Source: Pontibacter ummariensis (GTDB lineage Bacteria > Bacteroidota > Bacteroidia > Cytophagales > Hymenobacteraceae). From it: a DNA stretch of 64,000 bases. Location: NCBI RefSeq assembly GCF_900188175.1, contig NZ_FZOQ01000010.1, positions 62,001-126,000 of the forward strand. Direction: 5' to 3'. The first letter of the stretch is position 1. Each line of letters starts with the position of its first letter. Position numbers and translations under genes: made by a program. The notes beneath the pieces are model-generated. The model did not search any database, had not been told where the DNA came from, and saw nothing but the letters and a program-made list of their open reading frames with translations. Positions 1 through 7,750 of the stretch are shown piece after piece.

Positions 1-2492
1 CCATAGAAGGCTCCTAGCTCAGTGTTGTCCTCCAATCTGTAAGCAGGGCCTGGGTTACCTGGAGAAGGAAGGTTCTGTAGATCAATGTAGTTTGCCTGAT
101 AGGTGTCGTTAGACCATGACCCCAGCTTCGCTTTTGTATAAGACCCCGTAAAGGAAGTCACATAGTTGAAGTCATTCGTTGCTATTGGATTCCAGTTCAG
201 GGCCATTTCTAAACCTTTAGAGCTGGTAGTACCCACGTTCACGAACATTCTTTCGTGCAGGTATGGCGGAACTGGTACGCGGTATTCCGAAATCAGGTCG
301 CTGCTTCGGCGGTCAAACGCATCGATGCTACCGCTTAACTTATTGCCAAACAGGGCGAAGTCTATACCCACGTTATAGGCAATGGCCTTCTCCCAACGCA
401 AACCAGGATTGTAGTTGTTTCCGGGGCCATATACCTGTATCCACTCCCCCTCATCATTCTGATATCTGCCATATCCCTGGTAGCGCTGCATAGCAGTGTA
501 TCTATTAAAGCCAGAGCGGCCGGTCACACCGTAGGAGGCACGCAGTTTCAGGTCGTTAATTACCTCAACCCCCTGCAGACCTGGCAGATTAGAGATGCGC
601 CAGGCAGCGGACACCGCCGGGAACAGACCCCACTTATTTTCAACACCAAACTTCGTGTTACCCTCGTAACGGAAAGATCCGGTTAAGAAATAAGTATCGT
701 CGAAGTCGTAATTCAAGCGGCCGAGGAAAGCGATCGTTTTCTCTTTGCTTCTCCAGGAACCCATGCCCAGACGGCCTTTTTCATCCCTGTTCCAGCTACC
801 GGCATCGATGTTGTCATACCCAAAGGCATCAGACGGGAAGTTAGCGTTTTCAGCATAGAAACCGTTGAGGTTCGACTCCTGGTAAGAGTAACCGCCGAGC
901 ACCCGGATGTCGTGCTTGCCTATAGTGGCGTTGTAGTTATTCAACCACTCAAAAACATAGTCTACCCAGTTCTCATTTTCCAGGCGGGCACGGCCTATGC
1001 GCTCGTTGTGGATTGACTCTGCTGCTTTGGAAGTATAGTATTCGCGTCTGTACTCATCGTGTCCCTGGCGCGCCATCTTTACTTCTGTGCTCAGGTTGTC
1101 CAGGATATTCAACTTGGCGTTCACATCCACGATAGAGTACTCCTGGTCGGCCCCGTTCTCTCTTGCGAGCAGGTCTTGCACGGGGTTATAAGTATCATAC
1201 CCTCTGATGGTGTTATACATACCAGGATTGGTCGGATCCATGATCGGGATAGTAGGGTTCAGCTTAACCGCCTGCTGGAAGGCTCCATAGTTGGTGTATT
1301 CCTCGTCAGCAACTCTATAGGATATATTACCTCCTACCTCTAAGCGGCCTTTAAGCGCGATTTGCAGGAAGCTTGCCCGTAACCCATACTCTTTTCGATC
1401 GGAGGCAATATCAATACCCTCCTTGGTTCTGTACTGGCCTGAAAGGCGGAACACCGTGTTCTCGTTACCGCCACTAACTGCTATAGAGTGGTTCTGCCCG
1501 AAGTTATCCTCCCGCAGCAGTTCGTCGTACCAGTTTACTCTGGCTCCCAGGTCCGTGTCTCTTTTACGCTCCAGGAACTCCTCAGCAGAAAGAATATCCG
1601 GCTTGGCGGCTACCTGGTCATGCTCAACGTACCCATCATAGGTTACAGCTACCTTTCCGGCCTTTCCTCGCTTCGTTTGAACCAGGACAACGCCGTTGGC
1701 ACCCCTGGAACCGTAAATGGCAGCTGCCGCCGCATCCCGTAGAATAGAAATAGACTCGATGTCCTGCTGTGCCAGGTTTCGCAAATCGCCTCCAGGCAGG
1801 CCGTCGATCACAATCAGCGGTCCGTTACCTGATGAAAGCGAGGAAGCACCGCGCAGCTGTATGCTGGCCCCGTTGTTTGGGTCGGCTGAAGCAGGGTTAG
1901 AAACTGTAACACCCGCTACCTTGCCTTCAATCATTTGTAAGGGGCTGTTAAAAGCGCCTTTCTGGAAGTCTTCGCTCGTAACTGTGGTTACAGCACTCGT
2001 TAACTCCTTTTTCTCAACCGTACCGTAACCTACCACTACCACTTCTTCCAGGGCTTTGGCATCGGTAAGCAGTTTCACGTCGATCACGGCCTGATTGCCG
2101 ATCTTCACTTCTTTCGTGGCATATCCTATGTAGGAAAACACCAGCGTGCCATCAGTCTGCCCGTCTGGCAAGTTAAGGGTATAACTGCCGTCAGCCCCTG
2201 TAGCTGCTCCGATAGTTGTTCCTTTCAGCACTACTGTTACACCGGGTAGCGGCATGCCCTTGTCATCCGTTACCTTACCACTGATAGGGGTCGCAAACCG
2301 GGTCATGAAGTCTGCCAGCGAGCTCTCAGCAGCGGCAGTTACAGCCGGCGACGCACCCCAGCGGTGTGTTCCTGCTGCGTGGCCTTGTGTTACGGACAGG
2401 CCCGCGCACACAGTAAAAGAAAGGAGACCTGTACAGAAGACACGTCCCTTCCCTCTTACGCCATCTAACAAATCTGTAAACTGGTGTTTCAT
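1..2492 (-). CDS. SusC/RagA-family TonB-linked outer-membrane receptor (C-terminus cut by window edge)
   Basis: My reverse-strand translation is open from the ATG at 2492-2490 to the window edge, giving about 830 residues without a stop. After an N-terminal export region comes a carboxypeptidase-regulatory-like domain (GKVTDDKGMPLPGVTVVLKG, then VFSYIGYATKEV). The junction motif ALEEVVVVGYGT follows, then a plug domain (IQLRGASS, GPLIVIDGLPGG, SISILRDAAAAAIYGSRGAN) and the start of the beta-barrel. These are hallmarks of SusC proteins, which import oligosaccharides across the outer membrane using TonB energy. The barrel end and the expected SusD partner lie to the left, outside the window. 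A perfect 18-bp palindrome 40 bp upstream matches the operator-like site before the GH92 gene, so LacI-type control is likely. The substrate cannot be read from the sequence; co-regulation with GH92 suggests a mannose-containing glycan. Confidence 0.93.
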   Translation of the reverse strand, partial: MKHQFTDLLDGVRGKGRVFCTGLLSFTVCAGLSVTQGHAAGTHRWGASPAVTAAAESSLADFMTRFATPISGKVTDDKGMPLPGVTVVLKGTTIGAATGADGSYTLNLPDGQTDGTLVFSYIGYATKEVKIGNQAVIDVKLLTDAKALEEVVVVGYGTVEKKELTSAVTTVTSEDFQKGAFNSPLQMIEGKVAGVTVSNPASADPNNGASIQLRGASSLSSGNGPLIVIDGLPGGDLRNLAQQDIESISILRDAAAAAIYGSRGANGVVLVQTKRGKAGKVAVTYDGYVEHDQVAAKPDILSAEEFLERKRDTDLGARVNWYDELLREDNFGQNHSIAVSGGNENTVFRLSGQYRTKEGIDIASDRKEYGLRASFLQIALKGRLEVGGNISYRVADEEYTNYGAFQQAVKLNPTIPIMDPTNPGMYNTIRGYDTYNPVQDLLARENGADQEYSIVDVNAKLNILDNLSTEVKMARQGHDEYRREYYTSKAAESIHNERIGRARLENENWVDYVFEWLNNYNATIGKHDIRVLGGYSYQESNLNGFYAENANFPSDAFGYDNIDAGSWNRDEKGRLGMGSWRSKEKTIAFLGRLNYDFDDTYFLTGSFRYEGNTKFGVENKWGLFPAVSAAWRISNLPGLQGVEVINDLKLRASYGVTGRSGFNRYTAMQRYQGYGRYQNDEGEWIQVYGPGNNYNPGLRWEKAIAYNVGIDFALFGNKLSGSIDAFDRRSSDLISEYRVPVPPYLHERMFVNVGTTSSKGLEMALNWNPIATNDFNYVTSFTGSYTKAKLGSWSNDTYQANYIDLQNLPSPGNPGPAYRLEDNTELGAFY

Positions 2493-2531
2493 ACAATTAC
2501 ATTTATTATTTAGACAAACACGGTTATAAGT

Positions 2532-2549
2532 AGCTAAAACGTTTTAGCT
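2532..2549. promoter_or_regulatory. Candidate LacI-family operator upstream of left susC
   Basis: AGCTAAAACGTTTTAGCT is a perfect 18-bp inverted repeat with a central CG, the shape typical of LacI-family operators. It lies 40 bp before the susC start codon. A near-copy, GCTAAAACGATTTAGC, lies upstream of the GH92 gene at 15152-15167, next to the only LacI regulator in the window. Confidence 0.7.
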
Positions 2550-2697
2550 TATAAAAACAAAATATTGTTACGCCATTGTGTCTAGTTTATAAAAACCAGC
2601 CGTCGCTTCTGCAGTCAGTTCAGCTCGTTGGGTACTTTCCACCTTGTATAAGTAGTACTGTTGGTTATGGATAGGTAAATATATAAATATATTTTAC

Positions 2698-2863
2698 AGT
2701 AAGTGAGCAATCATTAAAAAAATATTTGAATTAGCGCTTATATATCGGATTCAGGCAGAACGCTCATTCTCAGATTATATCGTTTATACCTTAAAGGTAA
2801 TTATATACCCTATAAATCAAAATGTTTTTCAAAAAATTATCCGATTAGTAAGTGAGCAATCAT
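2698..2863. repeat. Two exact 17-bp direct repeats (2698-2714 and 2847-2863)
   Basis: AGTAAGTGAGCAATCAT occurs twice, 149 bp apart from start to start, upstream of the left susC. The minus-strand reading ATGATTGCTCACTTACT belongs to a wider motif family (roughly GATTACTCACTT) found in several other gaps of this window. Its function is unknown; an activator site or promoter-associated element is possible. Confidence 0.6.
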
Positions 2864-3033
2864 AAAAACCACATGAAAAGGTATTGCTAAAGTATAGGAC
2901 AGGCTTACCGGCAGCCAACAAAGCAGTACTACCGGCACTTCATAAGCGTGCTAAAAGGTTAGCACCTCCGGGTAGAATACTGGAAAAAAACACATTTGGG
3001 CTGCCCGCTGTGGGTCCTGATCAGGGCTAGGAC

Positions 3034-4053
3034 TTACTTCAGCCGCTTTTTTGTTACCCCCTCCATCGTGATCTTCACTGGCTTGATGAACCCCTCCGCA
3101 TCAAAGTGCATCTCATCCAGGCAGGTCACCCGATGGTTTGCGTCTGTTTCACCAAGTGGTCTTCTGTGGTAAACAATATACCACTTGTCCTCACCCGGAT
3201 GGCGAATGACAGAGTGGTGACCAGCCCCTGTGGCTATTTTCGGATCTTGTTTCAGGATGGTATCTACGCGTTTAAAAGGGCCAAACGGTGAATCACTAAT
3301 GGCATAGGCAACCCGGTAATTAGGTCCGCCCCATCCACCTTCCGACCACATAAAGTAGTACTTACCGTCTCTTTTGAACATGAAAGGGCCTTCCACATAG
3401 CCTTCAGGTGTAATTTCTTTAAAGATGCTGCCATCTTCATATGGGATAAACCCAGTAAAGTCATCCTTAAGCCGGGCAATGTTGCAGTGTCTCCACCCCC
3501 CATAGATCAAGTAGTGCTGGCCATCCTCATCTTTAAATACAAACTGGTCGATAGGCTGCGCTCCGTTATGAAACTTGTCAATCAGGGGCTTCCCCAGGTA
3601 GTCTTTAAAAGGCCCCTCGGGCTTGTCTGCCACGGCTACGCCTATCCCCCCCAGCTCATCGTTGCTTTGAATATCGTTGGCCCCAAAGAACAGGTAATAC
3701 TTCCCCCCTTTCTCAATAACAGAAGGAGCCCACATCGCCCGTTTTGCCCATTTAATGCTGGCTGTGTCTACAATACGGCTATGCTTTGTCCAATTAACCA
3801 AATCCGGCGAGGAGAAAGCATCCATAAACACCTGCTCTTCATAAGGAGCAGAATACGTTGGGTAAATCCAGTACTGCTTCCCCAGCACGATCCCCTCCGG
3901 GTCGGCATACCAACCAGGGAATACCGGGTTTCCGGATGTCCTTTTTCTGCTTTCGTGCTTCTTTGAAACGTCTTGCTGCCGCTGGGCAAGCTCTTGGGCG
4001 TAGGTTTGTGAGCCTACCAAAAGCACAAGGCAAAGTGTAAGGGCTTTCTTCAT
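3034..4053 (-). CDS. Glycoside hydrolase family 43 enzyme, secreted
   Basis: This 339-residue protein has a signal peptide (residues 1-20, ending SQTYAQ) and a single five-bladed GH43 propeller without extra modules. The three catalytic acids are visible: Asp51 in GWYADPEG (general base), Asp169 in PIDQFVF (pKa modulator) and Glu221 in YVEGPFMF (general acid). GH43 enzymes remove L-arabinose, xylose or galactose units from plant polysaccharides with inversion; the exact specificity is not readable here. The start at 4053 gives a standard signal peptide. It follows the glutaminase-like gene on the same strand after a 105-bp gap, so the two may be co-transcribed. The protein is likely periplasmic. 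Confidence 0.9.
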   Translation of the reverse strand: MKKALTLCLVLLVGSQTYAQELAQRQQDVSKKHESRKRTSGNPVFPGWYADPEGIVLGKQYWIYPTYSAPYEEQVFMDAFSSPDLVNWTKHSRIVDTASIKWAKRAMWAPSVIEKGGKYYLFFGANDIQSNDELGGIGVAVADKPEGPFKDYLGKPLIDKFHNGAQPIDQFVFKDEDGQHYLIYGGWRHCNIARLKDDFTGFIPYEDGSIFKEITPEGYVEGPFMFKRDGKYYFMWSEGGWGGPNYRVAYAISDSPFGPFKRVDTILKQDPKIATGAGHHSVIRHPGEDKWYIVYHRRPLGETDANHRVTCLDEMHFDAEGFIKPVKITMEGVTKKRLK

Positions 4054-4158
4054 AGTACTTACTTTTGAGGAGTTAATGTGCTTGACACCTATTTATCTTT
4101 AGAGGTACTGTTACACCTGTTTCTGCATTATGCTGGTTAAATGTTCCAACAAGCCCGG

Positions 4159-6630
4159 CTAACTTTTCGGTTTCGCCAGTTTTGTTTCCAGCAGCTTAAT
4201 AAAGTACCCTCCCACAACTGAGCGGGCCCGGAAGTTCATGACTTTCGCATTGGTTGTTTCATGCCAATCGCTTATCGGGAACCTGTCGGGCGTTTCATGG
4301 GCGTACCTCCAGACAGGCTGTGTGATCGCCCTGAAGTCTTCTTCCTTATCTGCCAGTGTAGCAGTCCAGAGAATCCAGTCAGACTTGGTATAGGTCTTCC
4401 GACTGTCCAGGGGCAAGCCGTACTTTTGCTGCTTGGTCAGGTAATAGCGTACCTCTCGCGCTCTTACAGAGTCAGGAAATATGTTGTAGCCCAGCATCTT
4501 GTCCCACACCAGGTTATATTTCTGGCTCCAGGTGCCCTCATGCTCAAAAGCCAGGGTGTAATGATCGCCGTCATCGGCAAGTTGCACCCACTTCTTCGCC
4601 ATGTCCCTGGCCAGCGCGGTGTATTCTCTCTTTACATCTTCCTTCCCCAGCATGCCGGCAAGGTCTCCATAAGCGGCCAACCCTAATATGGCCTTCACAG
4701 AAAGGTTGGCGTTGCGGGCAAGGTGTCCCGCAAAGTCATCGGTGGACAATTGGTTAGCCGGGTCAAAGCCGCTTTCTTTCAGGTATCCGGCCCAGGTAGT
4801 CAAGGTTTCCCAGTGCTTTCTGGCATAGTCTGCGTTACCCTCTGCTTTTGCAATAGCCCCGGTTAAGAGCAGCATGTTGCCCGATTCTTCCACAGGCATG
4901 TCCTCGCCGTAGGTCTGGCCGTTTGCAATGGGGTAAGTGCCGAGATCATGGGCCGCAAAAGGCTTCTTCCACTTGCCGCTCTCGGTATAGTAAAATATAC
5001 CGTTTAGCATTCCCTCCAGCAAATCCGGGTTATACAGCAGAAACAGTGGGGCTGATGGGTAAGTAACGTCTACTGTGTTGATGGACCCGTTGCTAAAGTT
5101 CTCTTTCGATAAAAATAACAGGTCACCCTGCGGGCTCTTCACCAGCGTATGCGCCGCCACTGCCTGCCGGTACCCGAGCTCGCATAAATCAGCATATTCC
5201 CGGCCTCCCGCTGCCGCTGCCTGCTCGTACAACTCCTGGTCAAAAGCCGCACACTGCGCGACGACTTCTTTGTAGTGTAAGGCTGCCTGCTCCAGTTCCT
5301 TCTCCATGGTCGAAGCATGCTGTTTCCACCAGGGCTTTAGGTCCTGCTGAAAGTACTGCACAGCATACAGCTCGTCGTATCCGAGCATGACAAACTGTTC
5401 TTTGGCTTTGCGGCCTACTTTCCCAAAAGGGATCAGGGTATTTAACATCAGGCTTTTCCCTTCCGCGGCATTGTGCGTAGGCGCGCCTGTTGTCGACGTA
5501 AAGGGGCTTAGTGCCTTACCTGTTGTGGAGATGTACTGGATGGGCTTCGCTGATGCCGGCGCTGCAACATACAGGTAGCCCCAGTCGATCCGAACATTGT
5601 CTCCTTTCTTTTGCAGCAAGGCCTGCTCTTTTGTACCGGCCTTCAACACAGCCAGCTTTCCTGAAGCATACTCCTGTGCTGTGACTTCCTGTTCGGAGGT
5701 ATTCACGGCAATATCGGTGGAGGCTCCAAAGTAAAGCTGCACATCATGCGATGCCCTGTCGGTTGACTGCACATTGAAGGAGATGTAGGAAACAGGCCTT
5801 GCCAACAGGCTCAGGTCCTGCATCAACAGAGGGGAAGTGAATATGGTCCGTACATCAACCGGACCGCAACGAAAGGTATACACTGTCTGGGTCGCATTCA
5901 GCTCTACATCTACCTGCCTGGCTGGCAAAATAGCCGTTTCCCTTTCAGGCATCTCCTCGGTAACAAGCCCCACATCGAGCCAGGACCCTCCGGCGGTGTT
6001 AGCTACATGTATGGCTAACACGTTCTCCCCTTTCTTCAGTTTGCTGGCAGCCTGGTCGTGGAGTGGGATGTATTGGAACCGGTCTGTCCATCCCTCACGC
6101 TGGTAGATTTCCTCCCCGTTCAGGTAGACTTCTACGTTATCGTCGTGGTTAAACTTCAGGAACAGCTTCCCTTCGGGTACTTCATCCAGGGTGAATGTCC
6201 TTCTGGCCCAGATATCCTTACTTCTCCAGGTGGTTTTGACAGCTCCTTTGTCATGCCCGAAAGGGGCAGCACCAGAAGCCCACGTACGATCATCGAATTG
6301 CTGTGCTACCCATCCCCCTGCAGGCGCTGTTTCTGTATACCTGAACGTATACGCTTCTTCGTCAGATGCTGCCAGAACAGTTTTGTATGACGTGGCTTCC
6401 TCTCCCAAAAACCGGTATACCTTCCCGTCTACCTTTACCATCCCGATTAAGGCATGATCGGCCCCTGTCCAGTGCTTTGTGTTTTCCCGGTGCAGGCTGT
6501 CTCCAAAAGACCATATGCTTAGGTAAGGATTGTGCGTGATCAAGGGGTAAGCAGGCGCCCTTAGCTCCTGCCCTTTCAGCACAGGTGCTATTAACAAGAG
6601 CACAAAGAGAAGGGAAAGTATCTTTTTCAT
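4159..6630 (-). CDS. Glutaminase-A-like secreted protein (DUF4964/DUF5127/DUF4965/DUF1793 type)
   Basis: This 823-residue protein starts with a signal peptide (about 1-20, ending LKGQ). The order looks like a DUF4964-type N-terminus (residues 22-95), then an inserted jelly-roll/galactose-binding-like segment (about 105-225, with GKLFLKFNHDDNVEVYLNGE). A DUF5127-like domain follows (about 235-430), then an alpha/alpha-barrel of the DUF4965/DUF1793 kind (about 440-815, with NGQTYGEDMPVEESGNML and SDWHETT). Fungal glutaminase A has the same core. In Bacteroidota the family usually sits among glycosidases, so its true substrate may be a glycan rather than glutamine. The inserted domain is unusual and could serve carbohydrate binding. 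Family assignment is confident; function is not. Confidence 0.8.
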   Translation of the reverse strand: MKKILSLLFVLLLIAPVLKGQELRAPAYPLITHNPYLSIWSFGDSLHRENTKHWTGADHALIGMVKVDGKVYRFLGEEATSYKTVLAASDEEAYTFRYTETAPAGGWVAQQFDDRTWASGAAPFGHDKGAVKTTWRSKDIWARRTFTLDEVPEGKLFLKFNHDDNVEVYLNGEEIYQREGWTDRFQYIPLHDQAASKLKKGENVLAIHVANTAGGSWLDVGLVTEEMPERETAILPARQVDVELNATQTVYTFRCGPVDVRTIFTSPLLMQDLSLLARPVSYISFNVQSTDRASHDVQLYFGASTDIAVNTSEQEVTAQEYASGKLAVLKAGTKEQALLQKKGDNVRIDWGYLYVAAPASAKPIQYISTTGKALSPFTSTTGAPTHNAAEGKSLMLNTLIPFGKVGRKAKEQFVMLGYDELYAVQYFQQDLKPWWKQHASTMEKELEQAALHYKEVVAQCAAFDQELYEQAAAAGGREYADLCELGYRQAVAAHTLVKSPQGDLLFLSKENFSNGSINTVDVTYPSAPLFLLYNPDLLEGMLNGIFYYTESGKWKKPFAAHDLGTYPIANGQTYGEDMPVEESGNMLLLTGAIAKAEGNADYARKHWETLTTWAGYLKESGFDPANQLSTDDFAGHLARNANLSVKAILGLAAYGDLAGMLGKEDVKREYTALARDMAKKWVQLADDGDHYTLAFEHEGTWSQKYNLVWDKMLGYNIFPDSVRAREVRYYLTKQQKYGLPLDSRKTYTKSDWILWTATLADKEEDFRAITQPVWRYAHETPDRFPISDWHETTNAKVMNFRARSVVGGYFIKLLETKLAKPKS

Positions 6631-6820
6631 ATTGTATGTATATGGTATTCTACTTACAAAGTCTTTCCAAAAGATGCCAGCTGCTAATCCTCATCATCCG
6701 GCTTACGGCAGCGCTTGTCCTTAAGCTCTTAACAACAGTATCGGATCGCGACAGGAAGACAAGCTTCTGTCAGACGCCTCGTTGCTAATTGCGGGGCTTA
6801 TACAAAAGCCTTATCAGGCT

Positions 6821-6852
6821 TAAAAAGAGCAGGCCTTTCTTACAAAGGCCTG
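6821..6852 (-). terminator. Intrinsic terminator overlapping the stop codon of the 6840-7574 gene
   Basis: CAGGCCTTT (6830-6838) pairs with AAAGGCCTG (6844-6852) around a five-base loop. On the minus strand it is followed by CTCTTTTTA. The stop codon of the hydrolase gene (6840-6842) lies in the loop, so the last codons form part of the stem. A second small hairpin with AAGCC/GGCTT arms follows directly, giving a tandem terminator. Confidence 0.75.
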
Positions 6853-7574
6853 ATTTTGATGTTTTTGAACCATACCTTGTCCCCGTGGTCCTGCAGGGCA
6901 ATATGTCCGCTCTTGTAGCGGCCGTAGTCGGCCATGCTGGCGAACTTACTGTCTTTTACCATGCGCTCCCACTCCGGGCTCCACAGCGTGTACTCTACCA
7001 CTTTCTTCCCGTTCAGGTAGTGTTCCACGTGGCCGTCTTTCACGACCAGGCGTACCCTGTTATACTCCCCCACCGGGTTAACAGCTGGCGTGGAGAGCGG
7101 GTGTAAATCGTAGTTGGTGCCGGCCTGGCGGTTGTTATTCTTGCCCTGCTTGGCATCCGGATGGTTTAAGTCGTCGATGATCTGCATTTCCGGCCCTGTT
7201 TGCCAGGTATAGCGAAACTTCGGATCTTCTGACACATTGAAGAAAATACCACTGTTGCCTCCCTCTGATATCTTCCAGTCCAGCATCAGCTCAAAGTCCT
7301 CGTACTCGTTTTGGGTAATGATGTCCCCTCCTCCTTTGCCGGCTAGCACGATCGCGCCATCTTCAATTTGCCAGGCAGCGGGCACTTCGTCTTTTTTAAA
7401 GCCCCGCCAATGCTCCATAGAGGTGCCATCAAAGAGTAAGACCCAGCCCTTGGCTTTCTCCGCCCTGGTCAGCGTATTGTCAGCCCCGGCAGATGCGCTG
7501 CCGGTCTTATTGGCACAGGCAAAGGCCATAAAAGCAGCAGCAATAACCGCTACAAACGTTGTTACTTTTCTCAT
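6840..7574 (-). CDS. 3-keto-disaccharide hydrolase domain lipoprotein (DUF1080, PF06439)
   Basis: This 244-residue protein has a lipoprotein signal (hydrophobic 5-19 with lipobox AFAC, Cys20) and one DUF1080 domain. Family signatures are WVLLFDGTSMEHWRG at the start, SEGGNSGIFF in the middle and HIALQDHGDKVWFKNIKI at the end. Pfam PF06439 members act on glycosides whose sugar carries a 3-keto group, cleaving them after a dehydrogenase has oxidised C3. The protein is probably anchored in the periplasm. It follows the cytochrome-propeller gene on the same strand after a 176-bp gap holding a strong hairpin, so it may be the last gene of a three-gene unit starting at 11619. Confidence 0.88.
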   Translation of the reverse strand: MRKVTTFVAVIAAAFMAFACANKTGSASAGADNTLTRAEKAKGWVLLFDGTSMEHWRGFKKDEVPAAWQIEDGAIVLAGKGGGDIITQNEYEDFELMLDWKISEGGNSGIFFNVSEDPKFRYTWQTGPEMQIIDDLNHPDAKQGKNNNRQAGTNYDLHPLSTPAVNPVGEYNRVRLVVKDGHVEHYLNGKKVVEYTLWSPEWERMVKDSKFASMADYGRYKSGHIALQDHGDKVWFKNIKIRPL

Positions 7575-7672
7575 CTGGTTTTAGCGTATTTCAATTAAAA
7601 GAGAAACTGGTCTCAGCCTGCAAAGCCTTTGATGGGGCTTGCGTACTCAGGTTGACCAGCTGCAAGGACATA

Positions 7673-7701
7673 GCATGTGGGGAAAATCTTTCCCCACATG
7701 C
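7673..7701. repeat. Perfect 13-bp hairpin between two secreted-protein genes
   Basis: GCATGTGGGGAAA (7673-7685) pairs perfectly with TTTCCCCACATGC (7689-7701) around a three-base loop. No T-run follows on the minus strand, so it is not a standard terminator. A second stem, CCCGCAC/GTGCGGG (7719-7725 and 7737-7743), lies closer to the stop codon of the upstream gene. Together they could stabilise or process the mRNA, or set different expression of the flanking genes. Confidence 0.65.
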
Positions 7702-7750
7702 CTGCCTGCAGTACTTAGCCCGCACCGTCATTCACTGTGCGGGGGCGCGT

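Larger units (their letters stand above)
2493..3033. promoter_or_regulatory. AT-rich regulatory gap upstream of the left susC
   Basis: No credible gene is present in these 541 bases. The gap holds the 18-bp palindrome at 2532-2549, a palindrome-like AATTAGCGCTTATAT near 2730 that resembles the one just before the LacI gene, and two exact 17-bp direct repeats (2698-2714 and 2847-2863). There is also a small hairpin at 2948-2965. The high density of signals suggests that the susC promoter is controlled by more than one factor. Confidence 0.6.

Noticed and set aside
2948-2965. GTGCTAA/TTAGCAC hairpin downstream of the GH43 gene
   Set aside because: The stem is only seven pairs with no T-run, so it is too weak to call a terminator.
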